NCBI GenBank assembly: GCA_016287975.1
Contig: JAEEXV010000199.1
Location: 1-9,601, forward strand
Source: Lentisphaeria bacterium
GTDB taxonomy: Bacteria > Verrucomicrobiota > Lentisphaeria > Oligosphaerales > Oligosphaeraceae
Direction: 5' to 3'
Length of the DNA stretch: 9,601 nucleotides
Part shown: piece by piece, positions 1-6,788 of the stretch
Layout of the letters: every line of letters starts with the position of its first letter
Numbering within the stretch: position 1 is the first letter of the stretch
Position numbers and translations under genes: made by a program
Notes under the pieces: model-generated
Databases searched by the model: none
Told to the model about the DNA's origin: nothing
Seen by the model: only the letters and a program-made list of their open reading frames with translations

Positions 1-1
1 C

Positions 2-985
2 CCCGACGCGGCGGCGCGGCGGACGCCAGCGCAGGTGCTCACGGCGCAGGGCATGCGGGTCGGCTTCCCCGTGCGGCAGGGCTGGCTGAAACAGCGCACG
101 CGGCTTCTGATGGCGGTCGACGGCGTCGACCTCGCCATCCACGCAGGCGAGACGCTCGCCCTCGTCGGCGAATCCGGCTGCGGCAAGAGCACCCTCGGCA
201 AGGCGCTGCTGCGCCTGGTGAAGCCCGTCCCAGGATGCCTCCTCGAAGGCGAAGTCGCGCTGGACGGCCAGCCCGCCTCCCTCCCCGCCCTTCGCCGACA
301 AGTCCAGATGATCTTCCAGGATCCCTTCTCCTCGCTCGACCCGCGCCTCATGGTCGGCGAAAGCATCGCCGAAGGCCTCCCGCTCAACCACCCGCGCGCC
401 ACCGCCGCCGAGCGCCGCGCCTGCGTCGGGCGCCTGCTCACGGAGGTCGGCCTCGCCCCCGAGGACGCCCTGCGATACCCCCACCAGTTCTCTGGCGGAC
501 AGCGCCAGCGCATCGGCCTCGCCCGCGCCCTCGCCGTCGAGCCGAAACTCATCATCTGCGACGAATGCACCAGCGCCCTCGACGTCTCCGTCCAGGCCCA
601 GATCCTCAACCTCCTCCGCGACATCCAGGCCCGCACTGGCGTCGCCTACCTCTTCATCACCCACGACCTGAGCGTCGTCGGATACCTCGCCGACCGCGTC
701 GCCGTCATGTATCTCGGGCGCATCGTCGAGGAAGGCCCCGCCACCGCGCTCTTCCAGACGCCCGCGCACCCCTACACCCGCGCCCTCCTCGAAGCCGCGC
801 CCCGCATCGGCCGCCCCGTCTCCGCCCCCCTCGACGGCGACGTCCCCAGCCCCATGGATCCTCCGACTGGCTGCCCCTTCCACCCGCGCTGCCCGCGCGC
901 CACCCCACAGTGCGCGACCGCCGCCCCCGCCTGGCGCGACCTCGGCGGCGGCCATCGCCTCCGCTGCCACCTGCCACCCCCATAG
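2..985 (+). CDS. Peptide ABC transporter ATP-binding subunit (OppF/DppF type), 5'-partial
   Basis: Cytoplasmic ATPase of a di/oligopeptide importer; ATP hydrolysis at the inner membrane face drives peptide uptake. The frame is open to the window edge, so the true start probably lies upstream; numbering here is from an in-frame GTG at 35. Visible motifs: Walker A GESGCGKS (45-52), Q-loop FQDPFSSLDPR (Gln95), ABC signature FSGGQRQR (152-159), Walker B ending in DE (176-177), D-loop SALD (180-183) and the H-loop His210. The C-terminal oligopeptide-transporter extension has cysteines at 280, 286, 293 and 311, around GCPFHPRCP. In some family members such cysteines bind an Fe-S cluster. The residue after the catalytic Glu is Cys178, where Pro is usual (DECTSALD, not DEPTSALD). 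A serine hydrolase starts 12 bases downstream. The permease and binding-protein genes would be expected to the left. The family is certain; the exact substrate is not. Confidence 0.95.
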   Translation, partial: PDAAARRTPAQVLTAQGMRVGFPVRQGWLKQRTRLLMAVDGVDLAIHAGETLALVGESGCGKSTLGKALLRLVKPVPGCLLEGEVALDGQPASLPALRRQVQMIFQDPFSSLDPRLMVGESIAEGLPLNHPRATAAERRACVGRLLTEVGLAPEDALRYPHQFSGGQRQRIGLARALAVEPKLIICDECTSALDVSVQAQILNLLRDIQARTGVAYLFITHDLSVVGYLADRVAVMYLGRIVEEGPATALFQTPAHPYTRALLEAAPRIGRPVSAPLDGDVPSPMDPPTGCPFHPRCPRATPQCATAAPAWRDLGGGHRLRCHLPPP

Positions 986-997
986 CCCACAACCGCC

Positions 998-2449
998 ATG
1001 GCACCCTTCTTCCTCCCGCCCTCCCTGCCCGAACGCGAGGGCATCCCCTCCGCCGCCCTCGCCGAATTCTACCGCCATCTCGCCACCATCGAGCACCTGC
1101 ACGTCGTCTCCGTCCTCCGCCATGGACGCATCGTCTCCGAGGGCGTCTGGCGCCCCTATGGACGCGAAATCCCGCAGCAGATCTTCTCCCTTTCCAAGAG
1201 TTTCGTCTCCCTCGCCATCGGCTTCGCCGCGACCGAGGGGCGTCTGCGCCTCGATGAACGGGTCCTCGACATCTTCCCCGAATACGACTCCCCCGCCATC
1301 CCCGCCCCCACCCGCGAACTGACCCTGGAAAACCTGCTGACGATGGCCTCGGGGCAGGCCTACTGCCCCCTCAACACCTTCCTGCACGCCCCCGATCCGC
1401 GCCCGTTCACGCAACGCTTCCTTGAACAGCCCCTACAATGGAAGCCTGGCGAGCATTTCCAGTACAACTCCGCCAACACCTACGTCCTCTCCGCCACCAT
1501 CCTCAAGCGCTGCGGCGTGGATGTCGTGGACTATCTGATGCCGCGTCTCTTCGCCCCCCTCGGCATCAAACGCCCCGAATGGATGCGCGACCCGCAGGGC
1601 ATCCCGCTCGGCGGCTGGGGCCTCTATCTCAGCCATGAGGACCTCCGACGCTTCACCCTCCTCCTCGCCCAGAACGGACAGTGGCGGGGACGGCAGATCC
1701 TCCCGCCCGAATATCTCGCCACCGCCACCGCATTCCATATCCAGAACCAGGACGTCAACGGCAACCTCGACTGGTCCAGCGGCTACGGCTACCAGTTCTG
1801 GCGCTGCCGACACCCTGGAGCCTTCCGCGGCGACGGCGCCAACGGACAATACGTCGTCATCGTCCCCGACTACGACCTCGCCCTCTGCTGCTCCAGCGGC
1901 TTCTCCAACATGGGGCAGCTCCTCGAATACTTCTGGGAGCAGTTCCTCCCCGCCGTCTCCCAGGAGGGCGCGCCGCTGCCGCCCGATCCCGCCGCCCAGC
2001 AGGAACTCGCCGAGACCCTCGCGGGCCTCGCCATCCCCCTGCCCCAGGGCCGCCCCGCCGTCCCGCCCGTCCCGTTCGGAACCTACCGCCTCTCCGACAA
2101 TCCCCTCGGCTACGAGGAACTCGACTTCTCCTGCGACGCGGGCGGCGGCGCCATCACCCTCCGCAAAGGCGACAACGCCTGGCAGATCCCGTTCGGATTC
2201 GGACGCTGGCGCCGCGGCCACGCCCCCGCCCTCTACGGCGAACTCCTCGGCCCTGTCGCCGCCGCCGCCGCATGGCAGGACGACGCCACCCTCGATCTCA
2301 CCATCTGCTGCCTCTCCGAGACCCAGGTCGGACACTGCCAGCTGCGCTTCGACGGCAACCGCCTCCACCTCTCCCGCCGCTTCCACCTCTGGTTCGCCCA
2401 CCCCGCCGACGACTTCGCCGCCGACTGCATCGGCGAACTGCTCCAGTAA
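998..2449 (+). CDS. Serine hydrolase of the beta-lactamase/penicillin-binding-protein superfamily
   Basis: A 483-residue serine hydrolase related to class C beta-lactamases, family VIII esterases and 6-aminohexanoate-dimer hydrolases. The nucleophile motif SxxK is SLSK (Ser64, Lys67) within IFSLSKSFVSLAIG. The second motif is YNS (Tyr156). A third-motif candidate is GDGANGQ (278-284), replacing the KTG of penicillin-binding proteins. LTMASGQ (114-120) is also typical. Residues from about 350 to the end form a separate, probably beta-rich domain, as in the longer serine hydrolases of this type. No signal peptide or membrane segment is visible, so it is probably cytoplasmic. The start is the first ATG after the transporter gene, 12 bases away; no Shine-Dalgarno precedes it. 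Placement next to a peptide importer suggests action on imported peptides or amides, which is inference. Beta-lactam resistance should not be assumed. Confidence 0.9.
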   Translation: MAPFFLPPSLPEREGIPSAALAEFYRHLATIEHLHVVSVLRHGRIVSEGVWRPYGREIPQQIFSLSKSFVSLAIGFAATEGRLRLDERVLDIFPEYDSPAIPAPTRELTLENLLTMASGQAYCPLNTFLHAPDPRPFTQRFLEQPLQWKPGEHFQYNSANTYVLSATILKRCGVDVVDYLMPRLFAPLGIKRPEWMRDPQGIPLGGWGLYLSHEDLRRFTLLLAQNGQWRGRQILPPEYLATATAFHIQNQDVNGNLDWSSGYGYQFWRCRHPGAFRGDGANGQYVVIVPDYDLALCCSSGFSNMGQLLEYFWEQFLPAVSQEGAPLPPDPAAQQELAETLAGLAIPLPQGRPAVPPVPFGTYRLSDNPLGYEELDFSCDAGGGAITLRKGDNAWQIPFGFGRWRRGHAPALYGELLGPVAAAAAWQDDATLDLTICCLSETQVGHCQLRFDGNRLHLSRRFHLWFAHPADDFAADCIGELLQ

Positions 2450-2470
2450 CACACAGCCCGCGCGGCCAGC

Positions 2471-2557
2471 CGCAGGGCGGCCGCCCTGCGTTGGGCAGGG
2501 GGTTCGGGGGGCGGCAGCCCTGCGTTGGGCAGGGGGTTCGGGGGGCGCAGCCCCCCG
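2471..2557. repeat. Palindromic intergenic repeat element (two tandem units, period 34)
   Basis: The element opens with a perfect 20-base palindrome at 2471-2490 (CGCAGGGCGG/CCGCCCTGCG). A tandem repeat of period 34 covers 2475-2547; two 31-base stretches, 2483-2513 and 2517-2547, are identical. Each contains a hairpin CCCTGC-GTTGG-GCAGGG (2484-2500 and 2518-2534). The right end closes with a third hairpin of seven G/C pairs. It lies in the 279-base gap after the serine hydrolase stop. The rest of that gap (2558-2728) shows no clear gene or promoter. The layout resembles REP/BIME-type interspersed repeats, but only one locus is visible here, so multicopy status is inference. Confidence 0.8.
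2540..2556 (+). terminator. Candidate transcription terminator hairpin at the end of the repeat element
   Basis: GGGGGGC-GCA-GCCCCCC forms a perfect seven-pair stem with a three-base loop, about 90 bases after the serine hydrolase stop. The downstream sequence has only a short TTT (2561-2563) and no true T-tract, so intrinsic termination is uncertain. It may be just part of the repeat, or act as an mRNA-stabilising structure. Confidence 0.3.
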
Positions 2558-2728
2558 TCGTTTGCATGGCTGGAAGAAGGCACCAGCCCACAGTTTTGCC
2601 CCGCCCCGCAACGCCACCCCGTCCGTGAAGCGCCAAGCCCCGCCTCGCGCCATTTTCGCACATTGGCCCCGCCGGCCGCAGTCCCGCCCCGCCGACCGCG
2701 ATTCCAGCCTGCCCTCGCTCCCCAGCCC

Positions 2729-3472
2729 ATGCCCGCCTTTCCCGGCCCATCCCTGTTTCCGCCGCCGACCTGCACCGATGCAGATGGCTTCCTCGCCATC
2801 ACCTTCGACCTCAATGCGGAGATGCTGATGGATGCCTACAGCCATGGGATCTTCCCCTGGCCCGAAGACGACGCCATCATCCCGTGGTGCTCCCCGCCCC
2901 GCCGCGGCGTCATCCCGCTCGCCGAGTTCCATCTCCCCACGAGTTTCCGCCGCTTCCTCCGCCACACCTCTTTCCATTTGCGCATCGACACCGCCTTCGC
3001 CACCGTCATCGACGGATGCGCCGCCCAGCCCCGCCCAGGGCAGGACGGCACCTGGATCACCGCCAAGATCCGCCGCGCCTACTGCGAACTGCACGACCTC
3101 GGCTGGGCGCACTCCTTCGAGTGCTGGGACGGCGGTCAACTCGTCGGCGGCATGTACGGCGTCTCCGTCGGCGGCGTCTTCTCGGGCGAATCCATGTTCC
3201 ATCTCGCCACAGGCGCCTCCAAGTTCGCCCTCGCGGGCGCCGCCGCCGTCCTCCAGGCCGCGGGCGCGCGACTGCTCGACGCCGAGATGGTCACCTCGAC
3301 CACCGCCCTCTTCGGCGCCCGCGAAATCCCCCGCCGAACCTTCCTGGCGCTGCTGCACCGCCACGGCGGAGCGCCGCTCACGACCGACGCGCTCCGCCAC
3401 GCCCTCGCCACCCTCCCTGGAGACTCCCCATGGAACGCAACTTCCGCCTGCTCCTCTCCCCCGCCGAACTGA
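2729..3472 (+). CDS. aat: Leucyl/phenylalanyl-tRNA--protein transferase
   Basis: Cytoplasmic enzyme that transfers Leu or Phe from aminoacyl-tRNA to the N-terminal Arg or Lys of proteins, marking them for ClpS/ClpAP degradation (bacterial N-end rule). At 247 residues from the ATG at 2729 it is close to the family norm (about 230). Family blocks in order: AYSHGIFPWP (36-45), WCSPPRRGVIP (53-63), TWITAKIRRAYCELHDLGWA (108-127), GGVFSGESMF (148-157, with the conserved GESMF), ATGASKFAL (160-168) and FGAREIPRRTF (195-205). At the active-site stretch the usual D-x-Q reads D184-A-E186, so Gln is replaced by Glu. The frame stays open upstream, but 2729 is the first ATG and the upstream part translates the repeat element, so I start there. 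No Shine-Dalgarno is seen. The last 30 residues are variable and overlap the next gene. Confidence 0.93.
   Translation: MPAFPGPSLFPPPTCTDADGFLAITFDLNAEMLMDAYSHGIFPWPEDDAIIPWCSPPRRGVIPLAEFHLPTSFRRFLRHTSFHLRIDTAFATVIDGCAAQPRPGQDGTWITAKIRRAYCELHDLGWAHSFECWDGGQLVGGMYGVSVGGVFSGESMFHLATGASKFALAGAAAVLQAAGARLLDAEMVTSTTALFGAREIPRRTFLALLHRHGGAPLTTDALRHALATLPGDSPWNATSACSSPPPN
3419..3422 (+). promoter_or_regulatory. Ribosome binding site of the acetyltransferase gene, inside aat
   Basis: GGAG (within TGGAG) lies seven bases before the ATG at 3430. It supports that ATG as the start and therefore the overlap with the aat 3' end. Confidence 0.5.
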
Positions 3473-3930
3473 CCGAGGTCCGCAAACTCGCCGACATCAT
3501 CTGGCCCGTGACCTTCCGCCCCATCCTCTCCCCCGAGCAGATCGCCTACATGATGGAGATGATGTACGCCCCCGCCGTCATGGAAAAGGAGTTCAACGAC
3601 GGCATCTATTTCGAACTCCTCGAACTCGACGGCGCCCCCGCAGGATACCTCTCCTACGGGCACTACCCCATCCCGGACACCGTCAAGCTCCACAAGGTCT
3701 ACCTGCTCCAGCAGTTCCACCACCAGGGCCACGGCAGCGCCATGCTCCGACACGCCGCCCTCGCCGCCCGCGAACTCGGCGCAAAATACCTCCGCCTCAA
3801 TGTCAACAAGCACAACGCCCAGGCCATCCGAGCATACGAGCGAAACGGATTCCATACCATCGAATCGGTCAAGAACGACATCGGAAACGGATTCTTCATG
3901 GACGACTTCGTCATGCAGCGCACGCTCTGA
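3430..3930 (+). CDS. GNAT-family N-acetyltransferase
   Basis: A 166-residue single-domain cytoplasmic acetyltransferase that would move an acetyl group from acetyl-CoA to an amine. The acetyl-CoA loop (motif A) is the YLLQQFHHQGHGSAML stretch (91-106), with the Q-G-H-G turn at 99-102. Motif B is LNVNKHNAQAIRAYERNGF (123-141), with the Asn and Tyr usual in the fold. The ending DIGNGFFMDDFVM (150-162) is characteristic of one GNAT subgroup related to PaiA-like acetyltransferases, as I recall it; the substrate is unknown. The gene begins 43 bases before the aat stop, in another frame, so translation is probably coupled. A functional link with Aat (both modify amino groups) is possible but unsupported. 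Confidence 0.88.
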   Translation: MERNFRLLLSPAELTEVRKLADIIWPVTFRPILSPEQIAYMMEMMYAPAVMEKEFNDGIYFELLELDGAPAGYLSYGHYPIPDTVKLHKVYLLQQFHHQGHGSAMLRHAALAARELGAKYLRLNVNKHNAQAIRAYERNGFHTIESVKNDIGNGFFMDDFVMQRTL

Positions 3931-3945
3931 AATCGCCTCCCTGAC

Positions 3946-3973
3946 TTGAAAATCGGCAATTCTGCATTAGTTT
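3946..3973 (+). promoter_or_regulatory. Candidate sigma-70-type promoter for the glutamine synthetase gene
   Basis: The 99-base gap between the acetyltransferase stop and the next ATG is clearly AT-richer than its surroundings. TTGAAA (3946-3951) matches five of six bases of the -35 consensus. With a 16-base spacer, TAGTTT (3968-3973) is a weak -10 (three of six). This would give a leader of about 50 bases. No operator or riboswitch fold is apparent. Confidence 0.3.
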
Positions 3974-4029
3974 TAGGCACTTCACCTGAATCCCCCATCC
4001 AAAAGTCCCCCCAACCCCCATCACAACCA

Positions 4030-5532
4030 ATGGACTTCTCCAGCGACTACTCGTTCCGCAGCCTCGCCGCGGAAATCGGCAAAGCCCCCGCGGACTTCCG
4101 CAAGAGCGACCTCGTCAAATATGTCAAGGACCACGGCATCCGCCACGTCAACTTCCAGTATCCCGCCGGAGACGGACGCCTCAAGACCCTGAACTTCGTC
4201 ATCCACGACGGCGCCTATCTCGACGAAATCCTCTCCTGCGGCGAACGCGTCGACGGATCCAGCCTCTTCCCCTTCATCGAGGCCAGCAGCAGCGACCTCT
4301 ACGTCGTCCCGCGCTTCCGCACCGCCTATCTTGACCCATTCAGCGAACTGCCCACCCTCAATCTCCTCTGCTCCTTCTTCAACAAGGACGGCGACCCCCT
4401 CGAAAGCTCCCCCGAGTACACCACCCGCAAGGCCTGCCAGGCCTTCACCAAGGCCACTGGCCTTGAATTCCAGGCCATGGGCGAACTCGAATACTATGTC
4501 ATCGCCAACGACGACGGCGCCTTCCCCGCCGTCGACCAGCGCGGCTACCACGAATCCGCGCCCTACACCAAGTTCGGCGACTTCCGCCAGAAGTGCATGA
4601 ACTTCATCGCCCAGGCTGGCGGAAAGATCAAATACGGCCATTCCGAGGTCGGCAACTTCACCCTGAACGGAAAGATCTACGAGCAGAATGAAATCGAGTT
4701 CCTGCCCGTCCCCGCCGAGGACGCCGCCGAGCAGCTCCTCCTCGCCAAATGGATGATCCGCAACCTCGCCTACCGCTCGGGCCTCGACGTCACCTTCGCC
4801 CCCAAGATCACCGTCGGAAAGGCCGGATCGGGCCTCCACATCCACTTCCGCCTCATGAAGGACGGCGTCAACCAGATGCTCAAGGGCGGCGTCCTCTCCG
4901 ACGACGCCAGGCGCGCCATCGCGGGCATGATGACCCTCGCCCCCTCCCGCACCGCATTCGGCAACACCAACCCGACCTCCTACTTCCGCCTGGTCCCGCA
5001 CCAGGAGGCCCCGACCAATGTCTGCTGGGGCGACCGCAACCGCTCCGTCCTCGTCCGCGTCCCCCTAGGCTGGACCAGCCCGAAGGACCTGTGCTCGCAG
5101 GCCAACCCCGCCGAGGCCGCAGGCGGCTTCAAGACCTCCCAGAAGCAGACCGTCGAACTGCGCTCCCCCGACGGCTCCGCCAACCTGAACCTCCTGCTCG
5201 CGGGCATGGCCGTCGCCGCCCGCACCGGCTTCGAGATGCCCGACGCCCTCGACGTGGCCGCGCGCACCTACGTCAACGTCAACATCCACAAGGCCGAAAA
5301 CCAGGCCATCCTCGACAAGCTCGCCGTCCTCCCCGACAGCTGCGCCGCCTCCGCCGACTGCCTCCAGGCACAGCGCGCCTTCTATGAAAAGGAGGGCATC
5401 TTCAGCCCCGCCATGCTCGACGGCATCATCGCAGGCCTCCAGGCCTTCAACGACCGAACCCTCCGCGCCGACATCGGCCACGACCAGGAGAAGATCCTCC
5501 AGCTCGTCCGCACCTTCTTCCACTGCGGCTGA
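4030..5532 (+). CDS. Glutamine synthetase family protein (about 500 residues)
   Basis: Cytoplasmic ATP-dependent ligase joining ammonia or an amine to the gamma-carboxyl of glutamate. Expected fold features: beta-grasp N-terminal part to about residue 110, then the catalytic barrel. Visible active-site residues: VDGSS (74-78), ELE metal ligands E152 and E154, HSE (204-206), QNE (219-221), GSGLHIH (266-272; H270), R320, the flap HQEAP (E326), RNRS (336-339), and ELRSPDGSAN (376-385). The ammonium-site Asp (Asp50 in enteric GlnA) aligns with Ala46 in YPAGDGRLK. The NLYDLP adenylylation motif is absent. I recall a similar 500-residue family in Bacteroidetes. An in-frame TTG at 3946 exists, but the ATG at 4030 gives a normal N-terminus; no Shine-Dalgarno. 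It may be a true glutamine synthetase or a gamma-glutamyl-amine ligase; the sequence does not decide. Confidence 0.9.
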   Translation: MDFSSDYSFRSLAAEIGKAPADFRKSDLVKYVKDHGIRHVNFQYPAGDGRLKTLNFVIHDGAYLDEILSCGERVDGSSLFPFIEASSSDLYVVPRFRTAYLDPFSELPTLNLLCSFFNKDGDPLESSPEYTTRKACQAFTKATGLEFQAMGELEYYVIANDDGAFPAVDQRGYHESAPYTKFGDFRQKCMNFIAQAGGKIKYGHSEVGNFTLNGKIYEQNEIEFLPVPAEDAAEQLLLAKWMIRNLAYRSGLDVTFAPKITVGKAGSGLHIHFRLMKDGVNQMLKGGVLSDDARRAIAGMMTLAPSRTAFGNTNPTSYFRLVPHQEAPTNVCWGDRNRSVLVRVPLGWTSPKDLCSQANPAEAAGGFKTSQKQTVELRSPDGSANLNLLLAGMAVAARTGFEMPDALDVAARTYVNVNIHKAENQAILDKLAVLPDSCAASADCLQAQRAFYEKEGIFSPAMLDGIIAGLQAFNDRTLRADIGHDQEKILQLVRTFFHCG

Positions 5533-5543
5533 CACACCCCGCG

Positions 5544-6755
5544 ATGAGCGACGCGCCAAAGACCTGGCCTGGGTGGACGCAGGGAGAACTCCAGCTCCAC
5601 TTCATCCACACCGGCGTCGCCGAGGCCATCTTCTGCATCTTCCCCGACGGGACGACGATGCTCGACGACTGCGGCGACTATCCCGCCATCACCCGCTGGA
5701 AATACGCGGTGCCCGCCGTCCCCGGCCCGCACCGCCTCGCGGGAGACTGGGTCGCGCGATACATCCAGCGCGCGGCGCCGCAGGCGACGCCGCGACGCAA
5801 CGGGCGCCCGCTCATCGACTACATGTTCCTGAGCCACTTCCACTGCGACCACGCAGGCACCCCAGACTGGCAGTGCATCAAGGACGACGGGGAACGCCTC
5901 CCAGGATGCTTCCGCAGCGGCTTCGCCCTCGCCGCCGAGGAACTCACATTCGACACCGCCATCGCCCGCGACTGGGACGAACGGCCCACCGCGTTCGAGG
6001 ACATCCACGACCACTGGCGGCGCATCTGCCGCGCCCTCCGCGACCGCGACGGCCTCCGCACCGAACTCTTCCGCCTCGGCGCCACGAACCAGTTCGCGCT
6101 GCGGCGCGCCCCCGCCGACTATCCCGACTTCCGCGTCACGAACATCTGCGCCAACGGACGCATCCTCCGCCGCGACGGCGGCGTCACGGATCTATATGCG
6201 AAGGAGGCGCTCCTGGGCACCCCCCTCAACGAAAACGGCATGAGCGCGGGCTACCTGCTCCAATACGGCGGCTTCACCTTCTTCAACGCGGGCGACTTCG
6301 ACTCCGAGCCCATCACCGGCCCCGACGGGCAGCCCCTCGACATCGACGACGGCTTCGCGGCGGAACTCTCGCCCGTCGATGTCGCCAAGATCAACCACCA
6401 CGGCTTCCGCAACATGACGGAGAGACTCGTCGGCGCCCTCGCCGCGCGCGTCTGGGCCGTCAATGTCTCCAACACCCGCGAGGTCTCCGAGGACACCCTG
6501 ACGCGCCTTGCCAGCCGCGCCGCCTATCCTGGCCCGCGCACCATCTTCCCCTGCGTCTTCGCCGACTCCCGCGTCGCCCAGGCACAGGGCAGGGACTATC
6601 TCCGCGACATCGCCCCCGAGACCTTCGGCAAGGGCTGCCATGTCGTCGTCACCGTCCCCAAAGGCGGCGATTCCTATCGCGTCGCCTGCCTCGACGCCTC
6701 CGACGAGGAAATGCGCGTCAAAGGCGAATACCGCTTCCAGACGCGCCCCCGCTAA
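5544..6755 (+). CDS. Stand-alone metallo-beta-lactamase-fold hydrolase (ComEC/Rec2 C-terminal-like)
   Basis: A 403-residue protein with the metallo-beta-lactamase fold. Motifs in order: an N-terminal strand IHTGVAEAIFCIFPDGTTMLDDCG (21-44), resembling the 'GqGda...IDaG' opening of ComEC-type domains; the metal site HFHCDH (98-103: His98, His100, Asp102, His103); a segment of about 110 residues (104-215) with no motif I know; NENGMSAGYLLQYGGFTFFN (229-248), leading to the metal-bridging Asp251 in AGDFD; and KINHHG (282-287), with His285 or His286 as last ligand. There are no transmembrane helices, so it lacks the channel part of ComEC and should be soluble; no signal peptide. It starts 11 bases after the glutamine synthetase stop, so the two are probably cotranscribed. 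The substrate is unknown; nuclease, phosphodiesterase or other hydrolase activity are all possible. Confidence 0.82.
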   Translation: MSDAPKTWPGWTQGELQLHFIHTGVAEAIFCIFPDGTTMLDDCGDYPAITRWKYAVPAVPGPHRLAGDWVARYIQRAAPQATPRRNGRPLIDYMFLSHFHCDHAGTPDWQCIKDDGERLPGCFRSGFALAAEELTFDTAIARDWDERPTAFEDIHDHWRRICRALRDRDGLRTELFRLGATNQFALRRAPADYPDFRVTNICANGRILRRDGGVTDLYAKEALLGTPLNENGMSAGYLLQYGGFTFFNAGDFDSEPITGPDGQPLDIDDGFAAELSPVDVAKINHHGFRNMTERLVGALAARVWAVNVSNTREVSEDTLTRLASRAAYPGPRTIFPCVFADSRVAQAQGRDYLRDIAPETFGKGCHVVVTVPKGGDSYRVACLDASDEEMRVKGEYRFQTRPR

Positions 6756-6759
6756 GCAT

Positions 6760-6777
6760 CCCGCGCGGGGCTCCCCG
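6760..6777. terminator. Weak GC-rich palindromic region between convergent genes
   Basis: Only 33 bases separate the stop of the metallo-hydrolase from the stop of the minus-strand ATPase. They contain the palindrome CCCGCGCGGG (6760-6769) overlapping CGGGGCTCCCCG (6766-6777). These could form short stems acting in both directions, but there is no T-tract on either side, so a terminator role is tentative. Confidence 0.2.
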
Positions 6778-6788
6778 TCCTGCCGCCT

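Noticed and set aside
2471..2557. CRISPR array
   Set aside because: Only two units, three bases between the identical parts, and no spacer-length unique sequence.
1433..3400. A 655-codon open frame on the minus strand across the serine hydrolase, repeat and aat
   Set aside because: It is low-complexity Gly/Ala/Glu-rich, antisense to two well-supported genes, and spans the repeat element. It is a by-product of C-ending codons in GC-rich DNA.
3953..3966. Possible sigma-54 site (CGGC...TGC) before the glutamine synthetase gene
   Set aside because: The GG and GC elements are about three bases too close together for a -24/-12 promoter.
4021..5001. A 326-codon minus-strand open frame opposite the glutamine synthetase gene
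   Set aside because: Rich in Val/Gly/Glu/Asp with no motif, and exactly mirrors codon positions of the real gene.
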